A stretch of 64,000 nt of DNA from Novosphingobium sp. BW1 (GTDB lineage Bacteria > Pseudomonadota > Alphaproteobacteria > Sphingomonadales > Sphingomonadaceae): NCBI RefSeq assembly GCF_008107685.1, contig NZ_VIRF01000074.1, positions 1 through 64,000 of the forward strand, given 5' to 3'. The translations under genes and the position numbers were made by a program. Below the pieces are notes generated by a model, which saw only the letters and a list, made by a program, of their open reading frames with translations, had not been told where the DNA came from and did not search any database. Below are positions 34,855 through 43,210 of the stretch, one piece after another; the stretch's first letter is position 1; each line of letters begins with the position of its first letter.

Positions 34855-35226
34855 TCAGATTGCGAGTTCGGCTTCGACCGAGCGCAGCTTGATGCGGGCA
34901 AGGGCGAGATTGGCCTGCTTGCGGTCGAGCAGCAGGTAGGCGAACAGGCCAGCGCCCGAATCGTCGGTCAGCGGACGGATCAGCTGGTAGTGTTCGCCCA
35001 GCGTGATGAGCATGTCCTCAACCGGATCGTTGAGCTTGAGGAGCTCCTGCACGTTCATCTGTGCGCGCATCACCTCGCTGCTGCCCGCCGCGGCCAAGTC
35101 AAGGTCCCCGCCGTCGCGCATTTCGCCGACGGTCGCGATGGTCATGCCGCTCGCGCTGTCAACGAGAGCGGCCGCGATGGCGCCGTTGATGGTCATGAGT
35201 TCGGCGAGCTTGGCTTCGAAATCCAT
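34855..35226 (-). CDS. Roadblock/LC7-like small protein
   Basis: A 123-residue protein with the roadblock-like alpha/beta pattern: FEAKLAELMTINGAIAAALV, SASGMTIATVGEM, VQELLKLND, MLITLGEHYQLIRPL and LFAYLLLDRKQANLALARI. Roadblock proteins usually regulate small GTPases or motors; no GTPase gene is adjacent. It lies 105 nt downstream of the PAS/helical gene in the same direction, so the two may work together in a sensory module. Confidence 0.7.
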   Translation of the reverse strand: MDFEAKLAELMTINGAIAAALVDSASGMTIATVGEMRDGGDLDLAAAGSSEVMRAQMNVQELLKLNDPVEDMLITLGEHYQLIRPLTDDSGAGLFAYLLLDRKQANLALARIKLRSVEAELAI

Positions 35227-35331
35227 GGTGTAATCCTTGAAAGCTGTGTCTCGGTCCGGCTGCGCGCATAGTCATGGGCAGGCGTCGGCACCCGAGCGGT
35301 GTCATTATGGGAATGGTCAGGCCCGAGCGTC

Positions 35332-36681
35332 TCAGGCGGCAACCGTGTTGAGCGAGAGAATCGTATCGAGGCTGCGCTGGAGCTCGGCGCTCTCGAAGGC
35401 CACGACGCCGCCTGCGAAGGCTTCGGCAGTATCGTGAAGCCCCGCCAGTTCGTCGACCAGACCCGCCAGCGCGTCGTCGAGGACCGGGAGAAGGGCTTCC
35501 ATTTCATGGCGAATGTCCGACTTCTCGATCAGGCTGCGCCACTTGCGCAGCAAGAGGGTGGTGACCTTGAGCGTGCTCTCGGTCGCCTTGATCTGCGCGC
35601 TCATGTGCCGGGCCTGGTCGCGATCATCGTCGAGGCAAGTGTGCATCGAATCGATCCCGTTCTCGAGCGTCTGGACAAGCGCCTGTGTGGCCGCGCTGGA
35701 GGTTTCCGGGTCCTCGCGACCATCGATTGTGTCGGCAGCGAAGCGGCAGACCGATTCGGCCTGGAGTTGCGCGATGCTGACCGACGCGCGCAGGCCATGA
35801 CGCTGGACGCAGGTCTGGTCGACCGCATCGAGCACGCCCTGCATGGTGGCAGCGACCTTGTGGCACTGCTCCTCCAACGCTGGGGCGGCCTTGGCGACGT
35901 GCGGCTCGACCTTGGCATTCCCGGTGACGACGAAGCGCGCATTGGCAAGCGCCTCTTCCAGCCGTCCCAGGCAGTTCACCGCCTTTGCGACCCGTATGTC
36001 GAGCGCTTCGGCCAGATGGTCGGCGTTGGCAAGTCCATCTGCCAGCGTGCGCACCTGTCCCTCGATAACCGCACCCGCGTCGAGCAGCGCGCGGGCGCCA
36101 CCGGTCGCCGACGGGCGGGTCGGAATGGTGGCACCGGCCTGGAAGCGCAGCTCCAGCTCGCGCGGGAGGAAGGCGTTCTGGAAGGCCTCCTAGCTGGCGT
36201 AGCCCAGCTTGGCGAGTTCGGCGAGGATCACCTCTTCACCGATGCGCGCCGCACGGCCTGCGCTCTCGCCCTGCGCTATCGCCTGGATCTCGGCCTCGCG
36301 GGCGGCTTCATAGACCGTGTGGACCGTGTCGCGAATGCCCAGATCAATCGGGCGCGCGCGCACCGAAATATAGCCTTTGCCCAGCGGCGAGACGGTGGCC
36401 AGTGCCCAGTAGCTGCTGCCGTCACCCGCCAGGTTGAAGACATAGCCGCTGAACGCGCGGCGGGCCCCGATCGCCTCCCACATGAGGCGGAAGACGCCGC
36501 CCGGCATGTCGGGATGACGGATGAGGTTGTGCGGCGCACCAATAAGACCGTCGCGATCTAGACGCGCCATTTCGACGAACACCTGGTTCGCCTGCTCGAT
36601 GACCCCCTTGGAATCGGTCGTCGAGAAGAACAGGTCATCGAGGGCGACCTCGTGGAATGCTCCTGTCGGTTCGAATGTCAT
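35332..36681 (-). pseudogene. PAS-domain sensory protein split by in-frame TAG
   Basis: Two parts in the same frame are separated only by a TAG at 36192-36190 (codon 164). Part 1 (163 aa) is a PAS domain: DLFFSTTDSKGVIEQANQVF, APHNLIRHPDMPGGVFRLMW, GYISVRARPIDLGIRDTV. Part 2 continues as EAFQNAFLPRELELRFQAG then a long helical region (about 280 residues) without the classical chemoreceptor hairpin. The PAS motif NLIRHPDMP is typical of Aer-like sensors. Codon use after the stop is normal coding, and no frameshift is seen, so a single nonsense change is indicated. Restart at an internal codon (for example 36054) could give the helical part alone. If the stop is real, the sensor is lost or split. 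Confidence 0.8.
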
Positions 36682-36815
36682 GGATGGCTCCTTGTCCCTG
36701 CGTCCTGGACACGCAGGGACTAATCCGAATCGCCATCCCCTGGCTTTGATCTCACATAACTAACGATGCGGTAACTACGCCTGGAAACATCTGATAAACA
36801 GATATTTACATGCCG

Positions 36816-38210
36816 TTAATCGGCCTTCTCATAGCGATTGCGGAGCATCTGCCAGGCTGCGCGCAGGCCCAGCGCCGCGCCACCCTTGCTGCGGCCGGGC
36901 TTGACCGAAGGGCGCCAGGCGAAAGTGTCGAAGTGGACCCAGTCCACGCCCTTGGGCACGAACCGGTCGAGGAACAGTGCGGCCGTGGTGGAGCCTGCAA
37001 AGCCCCCGCCCGAACCTGCATTGTTGATGTCGGCGATGTCCGACTTCATGTACTCGCGGTACCCTTCGTGGAGCGGCAGGCGCCAGCAGGCATCGTCGGT
37101 GGCGATTCCGGCTTCGAGCAGGGCATTGGCGGTGTCATCCTCGCGCGCGAAAAGCGCGGGCAGGTCCGGCCCCAGCGCCACGCGCGCAGCGCCTGTAAGC
37201 GTCGCAAAATCGATCACCAGCTCGGGCTCGTTCTCGCCTGCGCGCGCCAGCGCATCGCCCAAGACGAGGCGCCCTTCCGCGTCGGTATTGCCGATCTCGA
37301 CCGAGATCCCCGCGCGCGACTTCAGGATGTCGCCCGGTCGGAAGCTGTTGCCCGCAATCGCGTTCTCGACCGCCGGGACCAGCAGGTGCAGGCGCACCGG
37401 CAGCTGCGCCTGCATGATGAGGCGCGCCAGCGCGAGGGCGTGCGCCGCGCCGCCCATGTCCTTCTTCATCAGCAGCATCCCTGCGCTGGGCTTCACGTCG
37501 AGACCGCCCGAATCGAAACACACACCCTTGCCCACGATGGCGATGCGCGGGTGCTTGGGGTTGCCCCATTCCAGCTCGATCATGCGCGGCGCATGGCTGC
37601 GCGCAGCGGCACGCCCTACGGCGTGGACCATCGGGAAATCATGTTCGAGCATGTCGCCCCGGGTCACACGGATCTCGGCCCGGTAGGCCTTGTGCAGGTT
37701 CTCCGCCTCGGCCTCGAGCTGGGCGGGGCCCATGTCCTCGGCGGGCGTGTTGACAAGGTCGCGCACCAGCATGACCGCCTCGGCTTCGGCGAGGGTCGGC
37801 TCGATCGCCTTGACCTCGCTTGTGAGGAGCACGCGTGGCCCCTCCTCCTTGGGTTCGGAGACGTAACGGTCGAAACGGTACTGGCCCGTGACCCAGCCGA
37901 ACATCGCCGCGCCCGGCTCGCCGCCGATGCGGCGATAGGTGCCTGCAGGCAGCGTCTCGGCCAGCTTGGCCATGCACCAGCAGGAAAGCCTGTCGGTATC
38001 GGCGACACCGGCAACGGCCATCCAGCCCTCGCCATCAGGAAGGATTGCCTGGGCACCCGCATCGCCCTCGAAGCGCTGCGCCTCGAGCGCGGTGCGCTGG
38101 GCTGCATTCAACCCCTTGCGGACGGCGTCGAACCCATCCTTGTCGACGAGGTGGATGGAAACCGCGCTCTGGCCGCGATCAGGCTGAATCAATGCGTTCT
38201 TGTCGCTCAT
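36816..38210 (-). CDS. M17 leucyl aminopeptidase family protein
   Basis: A 464-residue zinc/manganese aminopeptidase. The metal and catalytic motifs are IAIVGKGVCFDSGGLDVKPS, MLLMKKDMGGAAHALALA and the family signature NTDAEGRLVLGDALA, with GGGFAGSTTAALFLDRFVP near the C-terminus. The N-terminal domain (about 170 residues) is shorter and different from E. coli PepA, matching the sphingomonad M17 variant. It removes N-terminal residues from peptides in the cytosol. It is a single gene, with the DUF3298-like lipoprotein gene starting 206 nt away in the opposite direction. Confidence 0.92.
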   Translation of the reverse strand: MSDKNALIQPDRGQSAVSIHLVDKDGFDAVRKGLNAAQRTALEAQRFEGDAGAQAILPDGEGWMAVAGVADTDRLSCWCMAKLAETLPAGTYRRIGGEPGAAMFGWVTGQYRFDRYVSEPKEEGPRVLLTSEVKAIEPTLAEAEAVMLVRDLVNTPAEDMGPAQLEAEAENLHKAYRAEIRVTRGDMLEHDFPMVHAVGRAAARSHAPRMIELEWGNPKHPRIAIVGKGVCFDSGGLDVKPSAGMLLMKKDMGGAAHALALARLIMQAQLPVRLHLLVPAVENAIAGNSFRPGDILKSRAGISVEIGNTDAEGRLVLGDALARAGENEPELVIDFATLTGAARVALGPDLPALFAREDDTANALLEAGIATDDACWRLPLHEGYREYMKSDIADINNAGSGGGFAGSTTAALFLDRFVPKGVDWVHFDTFAWRPSVKPGRSKGGAALGLRAAWQMLRNRYEKAD

Positions 38211-38416
38211 GGCGCATATCTAGACCCGCCTTCGCGCAAAGGGCAATTGCCCATTGCGCCCGCGGGCGTGGGGCGATGCGCCATCGCAGCCCCGTCGCAG
38301 GCGCCCTCTATCCCCAGCGGGCGTGCGCTCAGGCTGGATTCAGGCCGCTGCGTGCTTCATGCTCCCTCTTCAAGGCCTTACGGGGCACCACGAACACCGG
38401 ACAGGGATTAGGGACG

Positions 38417-39268
38417 ATGCGCGCGAAGCTGGCACTGGGATGCGCCGGAACACTGGCACTGATGGCTGGCGGGTGCAGCGGCACTGCGGCGCCGGACGCC
38501 AGCGGAACGGCAAGCCCGCCTACAGCCTCGGACACCGCGCTCCCCCCGCAGGACGAGGCCAGCGCACCCGCACCCGAGGTGGACGGTCCCGCCGTCGATG
38601 TGGCCGACCTCAACCTCGAGGAAGACACCGACTTGTACGAGTTCCAGTTCTCCTACCCAGCCAAGGCCGCCGCTATTCCCGAACTCAAGTCCTGGTTCGA
38701 GGAGCACCGCAGCGCCGCACGGGCCGAGCTGGCAAGCTCATCCAAGCGCGACCGCGAGGAGGCGGAAAAGACCGGCTACCCCTTCCGCGCCCACAGCTTC
38801 GGGGCGAACTGGCAGGTCGTGACCGACCTTCCCGACTGGCTTTCGCTGTCTTCGGAATTTTACACCTTCAGCGGCGGCGCCCACGGCATGAGTGGCTTCG
38901 ACGCCCGTGTCTGGAACCGCAAGACCGGAACGCTCCAGCGCGCGACCGACCTCTTCACCAGCCTCGAGGCGCTTTCGGGTGCCCTGCGCAAGCGGTTCTG
39001 CAAGGTGCTCGACGACAAGCGCATCGCCCGGCGCGGTAGCCCGCTCGATCCCGGGGGTACCTTCAGCGAGTGCATCGATCCGGTACGCCAGACGGTGCTG
39101 CTGGGCTCCTCAAACGGCGCCACCTTCGACCGCATCGGCTTCCAGATCGCGCCTTACGAGGCAGGCCCCTATGCAGAGGGCAGCTACGAGATCACCCTGC
39201 CCGTCGACGGCGCCGTGATGCGCGCGCTCAAACCGCAGTACCGCGCCAGTTTTTCGATACCGGACTGA
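38417..39268 (+). CDS. DUF3298/DUF4163-like lipoprotein
   Basis: A 283-residue lipoprotein. The signal LALGCAGTLALMAGGC has the lipobox Cys, followed by a Pro/Ser/Ala spacer and a domain with LYEFQFSYPAKAAAIPELKS, WLSLSSEFYTFSGGAHGMSG and RAFLSIPD-like ending (YRASFSIPD). The YTFSGGAHG motif marks the DUF3298/RsiV-type fold, which in RsiV binds lysozyme; here the function is unknown. The start at 38417 has GGGACG-type spacing and precedes the signal. It is upstream of map by 42 nt. Confidence 0.82.
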   Translation: MRAKLALGCAGTLALMAGGCSGTAAPDASGTASPPTASDTALPPQDEASAPAPEVDGPAVDVADLNLEEDTDLYEFQFSYPAKAAAIPELKSWFEEHRSAARAELASSSKRDREEAEKTGYPFRAHSFGANWQVVTDLPDWLSLSSEFYTFSGGAHGMSGFDARVWNRKTGTLQRATDLFTSLEALSGALRKRFCKVLDDKRIARRGSPLDPGGTFSECIDPVRQTVLLGSSNGATFDRIGFQIAPYEAGPYAEGSYEITLPVDGAVMRALKPQYRASFSIPD

Positions 39269-39310
39269 GATCTTCTCGCATTTCGTGCGCCCTCCCGCTA
39301 TGGGAGGGGC

Positions 39311-40141
39311 ATGACCGAATACCAGACTGTGGAACCTGACGACCAGGCCGTCCTGCGCGACGGCACCATCAAGCTGCATGGCGCAGAGGCGTTCGAAGGC
39401 ATGCGCAAGGCCGGGCGGCTCGCCGCCGAGATCCTCGACGAGATCGCCGACATGGTGCAGCCGGGCGTGACCACCGCCGCGATCGACGACAAGGTGCGCG
39501 AGATGACCCTCGATGCGGGCGCGGTTCCCGCCACGCTGGGCTACCGCGGCTACCAGCATTCATGCTGCATCTCGATCAACCACGTGGTATGCCACGGCAT
39601 CCCGTCGGACAAGACACTCAAGGACGGGGACATCCTCAACATCGACGTGACCCCGCTGCTCGGCGGCTGGCACGGCGATAGCAGCCGCATGTACTTTTCG
39701 GGCGAGCCCTCGCTCAAGGCCCGCCGCCTGGTCGAGGTGACCTACGAGTGCCTGATGATCGGCATCGAACAGGCAAAGCCCGGCAACCACATCGGCGACA
39801 TCGGCGCGGCAATTCAGCAGTACGCGGAATCGCACCGCTACGGCGTTGTGCGCGAATTCTGCGGCCATGGCCTGGGCCGCCTGTTCCACGATGCCCCCGA
39901 AGTCGTCCACGCCGCGCGCGCGGGCACCGGCGCAGAAATCCGCCCGGGCATGCTCTTCACCATCGAGCCGATGATCAACCTGGGCAAGCCGGCGGTGAAG
40001 CTTCTCAACGACGGCTGGACCGCAGTCACCCGCGACAAGTCGCTCTCGGCGCAGTTCGAGCACTCGATCGGCATTACCGAGGACGGCTGCGAGATCTTCA
40101 CGCTGAGCCCTGGCGCGCGTCACAAGCCGCCTTACGCCTGA
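39311..40141 (+). CDS. map: Methionine aminopeptidase type I
   Basis: A 276-residue type I MetAP removing initiator Met. Metal ligands are in the blocks INIDVTPLLGGWHGDSS (two Asp), REFCGHGLGRLFHDAPEV (His), MLFTIEPMINLG (Glu) and SAQFEHSIGITEDG (Glu). It is slightly longer at the N-terminus than E. coli Map (264 aa). It converges with the DUF3142 gene with a 10-nt overlap. Confidence 0.95.
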   Translation: MTEYQTVEPDDQAVLRDGTIKLHGAEAFEGMRKAGRLAAEILDEIADMVQPGVTTAAIDDKVREMTLDAGAVPATLGYRGYQHSCCISINHVVCHGIPSDKTLKDGDILNIDVTPLLGGWHGDSSRMYFSGEPSLKARRLVEVTYECLMIGIEQAKPGNHIGDIGAAIQQYAESHRYGVVREFCGHGLGRLFHDAPEVVHAARAGTGAEIRPGMLFTIEPMINLGKPAVKLLNDGWTAVTRDKSLSAQFEHSIGITEDGCEIFTLSPGARHKPPYA

Positions 40142-40914
40142 GGCGCGCCTTCGCCGGCGTCCCCGCTTCCGACCAGGAACACCACGTAGCCGCGAAACCC
40201 CGCCCCGGCTTCCAAGCCGGGCGGGGCACGCCACTCGCCGCCCTCGACCAGCCCGACGCGGTAGGGCAGGCCCAGGCGCTCGAGCGAGGCCAGGTAGCGT
40301 TCGTAGCCGGGGATCGTCGCGCGGCCCTGGTAGGTCTGGACCACGATTTCATCCACACAGTCGGCAAGGCTTGCGAGCGCATCCGCTGAACCTCCTGCAC
40401 TCCAGTCCATCATCCCGGTGATGCCCAGCTTGAAGCGCGCGGGCAGACGCGCGCGCAGGCCTACGAGAAACTGCGCGTATCCGGCGAGCCCGTGCGTCGC
40501 AGCATCGAAATCGATCTGGAGGCCCTCCACCGCATTGCCCGCTGCGGCCCAGCGGACGAGCTGGCCCAGCACCGCTGTGTAGAGCCCTTCCTCCCAGTCG
40601 AGCCGCTCAACGCGCAAGCTCATCCACACGCGCGGCTTCAAGGTTCGCGGTACGGCGCGCAAGGGGACATAAACGCTGGCCTGTGCCACGCGCACTTCGC
40701 CTCCAAGCAGATAGACAAGGGAGGCTTCTCCCAGCCAGGACGGCGGCGCGACACCCGCCCACAGGAAAAACGCCTCGTGATCGCGCGCGCGGACACGGCC
40801 CGGCGCGCGCACTCCGCGCCCGCCACAGGCCGCGAGCAGGAGCGCGAGCGCCGCAACACCTGCGCCCAGCAGCGCGCGGCGGCTTACCAGTAGTACCTGA
40901 GCCTGGTCGTCCAT
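40132..40914 (-). CDS. DUF3142 domain lipoprotein-like protein
   Basis: A 260-residue envelope protein. The N-terminus RRALLGAGVAALALLLAACG has a Tat/lipobox character. The remainder has TIM-barrel-like features: DHEAFFLWAGV, VEGLQIDFDAATHGLAGYAQ, FKLGITGMMDWSAG and DEIVVQTYQGRAT, the DUF3142 pattern related to glycosidase-like folds with the acidic QIDFD motif. Function unknown. It overlaps the 3' end of the upstream TPR-like gene by 31 nt, so the two are co-translated. Confidence 0.75.
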   Translation of the reverse strand: MDDQAQVLLVSRRALLGAGVAALALLLAACGGRGVRAPGRVRARDHEAFFLWAGVAPPSWLGEASLVYLLGGEVRVAQASVYVPLRAVPRTLKPRVWMSLRVERLDWEEGLYTAVLGQLVRWAAAGNAVEGLQIDFDAATHGLAGYAQFLVGLRARLPARFKLGITGMMDWSAGGSADALASLADCVDEIVVQTYQGRATIPGYERYLASLERLGLPYRVGLVEGGEWRAPPGLEAGAGFRGYVVFLVGSGDAGEGAPQA

Positions 40915-43010
40915 CGGCTCTTGGGGTAGTCACGCTTGAGGCGCTGGAACCAGATCTTGCGCTGGCTCTCCTGAACATCGGTCGCGCTGCACGAATTGTT
41001 GCCCGAGGGCGCGTAACACATGACCGAGCGGTAGAGCGCATAGGCGCGCTGGTCGGCATTCGCGCGCGCCCCCGCCAGCACCTGCGCATAGATCGCCGCG
41101 CGGTCCGTCAATTCGCCCGCAAAGTGCGAGGGCGTACCGCCAAGTTCCTCGCGCCCGCGCCAACGCTCCCCAGCCATGTAGCTATCGAAATTGTTGAGCC
41201 GGTAGAAGTCGGCCAGGCACAGGAGTGCGCCCGGATCGGACGCATCGCGCGCCAGGTCCTGGGCCGTTTCGGCCAACGCGGGGCAGGCGAAATCCTGTTG
41301 CCAGCGGCCCTTCGTGAAGTTGCCGAGCGGCACCGCACGTGCCGCATCGCGCAGCCATCCCCCGATCCAGCCCTCGCGCCCTGCGCTCTGCGGCACCAGC
41401 GCCCGGTCGCGCCCAAAATCAGCAAAGTGCCCGCGCGTCAGGTCCTTGTAGAGGAGCGTCATGACCGCGACCTCGCGTTCCAGCGCACTCGTGGCGCCCT
41501 TCGCCTGTGCGCGCAGTGTCGCGGCACCGGCGACATGCTCCAGGACAATGGCGCGAATCTCGGGCACCTGTACGGGACTCCGGTCGGCAAAGACCTTCGC
41601 CAGTTCGCCGCTGCGCTCCCAGTGGTGGGCCAGCGCAAGTTCGATGGCCGGGCGCTGAAAACGCGGGTCCGCGCCTTTCGCCAGTTGCTCCCAGAAACCC
41701 ACCGCGTTGGAATCGCCCAAGGCCTCCAGGGCAAGGCCGCGCAGCATCTGCGCGCTGAAGGCCAGCGGCGTGTAGTGCGTCTTGCGCGCCTCGTCGGGCA
41801 GGAGCTTCAGGACGGCGGCATAGTCACGGCGAACATGGAAGGCCTGCGCGGCCTGGAGGTACGTGTAGAGCGCGCGGTGCCCGGCAAAGTGCGGCGCCTG
41901 CGCGTCGAGTTCCGCCGCGTCCAGCCGTGCGATACGCCGCTCGGACATCACCGGCTCGCTTGCGCGTAGACGCAGCAGGTCCCAGGTCGCGAGGCTCAGC
42001 GCGCTGTCGATTTCACCGTCCCCGGCCGCCTCGAAGAAGAGCTTGGTGTCGATTTCCTCGATCAGGTGGGCGGCTGCGGGGTCGGAGGTGCTCTCCCGCT
42101 CCAGCAGTGCGGCATAGGCTCGGGACAGTTGAGGCCGCTGGCCGCGAAGCCAGAAGGCGCGGCGCGTCAGCCCTCGCGCGGAGGACGCATAGCGCCCTTC
42201 GGGATAGGTGCGCAGATACTTCTCAAGTGCAGCCTGTCCCTGCGCGGCCAGTGCGGCATCGGTCTTCGTGTTGTCGTACCAGCCCCATTCATCAATGGCG
42301 GGCACCTGCGCGGCGGCGAGCGCGGTGCGCGCCTGCATGTAGAGCGCGGTCTCGGCCACCCAGCCCTGCCCGCTGTCTTCCAGCCCCCTGAACGTGGCGC
42401 GCGCGGCGGCGAAGTCCTCGGCGTAGAAGGCCCGCGCGCCCTTGAGGTAGGCGAGATAATCGCGCCCTGCCGGGCTGGTAACAGAGACAGGCCAGGAGAA
42501 CGGCTCCTGCGTCCCGTCGCACGCCGCCTTCAGATTTCTGCGTGCGCCGACAAGCGCCCCGCGTTCGGCCTCGGAAACGGATGGCGTGTTTGCCAGAGCT
42601 GCCGCGAAGGCCTCGCCCCCGCTGGCAAGCGTCTGGCACAAGGTGCCGCTATAGGCTGGCAGCGGCCAGGTCTGTTCCTCGGCCTGCGCGCCGGGCCAGA
42701 AACCGGCGCGCATGGCGTCCCAGGTAAGAAATACATGGCCGAGCGGCGCCGTTTCCCAGGAACTCGCGGGATAGCCGGCCTCCTTCGGGATACCGCCCCC
42801 CGCTTCCATCATCAGCCAGGAGAGGTTGGTGCGGGTGTCGTTGCGAGCCGACAGGAAGGGAACGCCAGCACATTCGTAATCGGAGAGGCCCAGACGCCAG
42901 CTTGGCGCACAGCCGAAGTCCCCGCTCGCGCCCGCCCCGCTCGCCACCCCCAGGGCCAAGGCCATCGCGGTGGCCATTGCCAGAGCCCTGCGCCCACTCG
43001 ATCCCCGCAT
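40884..43010 (-). CDS. Secreted helical-repeat hypothetical protein
   Basis: A 708-residue protein with a signal peptide (RALAMATAMALALGVASGAGA) and then a Cys-containing N-terminal region (FGCAPSWRLGLSDYECAGV). A long Ala/Leu-rich helical part resembles TPR/SEL1 stretches (KGARAFYAEDFAAARATFRG, ETALYMQARTALAAAQVPA, EKYLRTYPEGRYASSARG). It ends CYAPSGNNSCSATDVQESQR and RYYW. It may be a periplasmic scaffold. I do not recognise a named family. The start at 43010 is chosen for the signal peptide. It is coupled to the DUF3142 gene. Confidence 0.7.
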   Translation of the reverse strand: MRGSSGRRALAMATAMALALGVASGAGASGDFGCAPSWRLGLSDYECAGVPFLSARNDTRTNLSWLMMEAGGGIPKEAGYPASSWETAPLGHVFLTWDAMRAGFWPGAQAEEQTWPLPAYSGTLCQTLASGGEAFAAALANTPSVSEAERGALVGARRNLKAACDGTQEPFSWPVSVTSPAGRDYLAYLKGARAFYAEDFAAARATFRGLEDSGQGWVAETALYMQARTALAAAQVPAIDEWGWYDNTKTDAALAAQGQAALEKYLRTYPEGRYASSARGLTRRAFWLRGQRPQLSRAYAALLERESTSDPAAAHLIEEIDTKLFFEAAGDGEIDSALSLATWDLLRLRASEPVMSERRIARLDAAELDAQAPHFAGHRALYTYLQAAQAFHVRRDYAAVLKLLPDEARKTHYTPLAFSAQMLRGLALEALGDSNAVGFWEQLAKGADPRFQRPAIELALAHHWERSGELAKVFADRSPVQVPEIRAIVLEHVAGAATLRAQAKGATSALEREVAVMTLLYKDLTRGHFADFGRDRALVPQSAGREGWIGGWLRDAARAVPLGNFTKGRWQQDFACPALAETAQDLARDASDPGALLCLADFYRLNNFDSYMAGERWRGREELGGTPSHFAGELTDRAAIYAQVLAGARANADQRAYALYRSVMCYAPSGNNSCSATDVQESQRKIWFQRLKRDYPKSRWTTRLRYYW

Positions 43011-43100
43011 CGTCGTCGTGCCCCTACCTGCCAGCGCAGTGTTCCCGCTCCTGCGAATACTCTGCCGGGAACGCCCCCCACAAGTCCATAGGACAAAAGA

Positions 43101-43126
43101 AAAGGCCCCGCTTTCGCGGGGCCTTT
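43101..43126 (-). terminator. Rho-independent terminator of pnp
   Basis: AAAGGCCCCGC and GCGGGGCCTTT pair around TTTC. On the minus strand it is followed by TTTTCTTTTG. It lies about 70 nt beyond the pnp stop. Confidence 0.85.
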
Positions 43127-43155
43127 CCAAGTTCATTCGGACAGGTCCGAAGTGG

Positions 43156-43210
43156 CGATCAGTCTTCCTTGAGGCCGCTGATCGCCCCTGACGATCAGTC
43201 TTCCTTGAGG
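43156..43210. repeat. Direct duplication of the pnp 3' end
   Basis: CGATCAGTCTTCCTTGAGG occurs at 43156-43174 and again at 43192-43210. The second copy carries the pnp stop and its last codons; the first lies just beyond it, so the C-terminal LKED-stop coding sequence has been duplicated. Confidence 0.8.
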
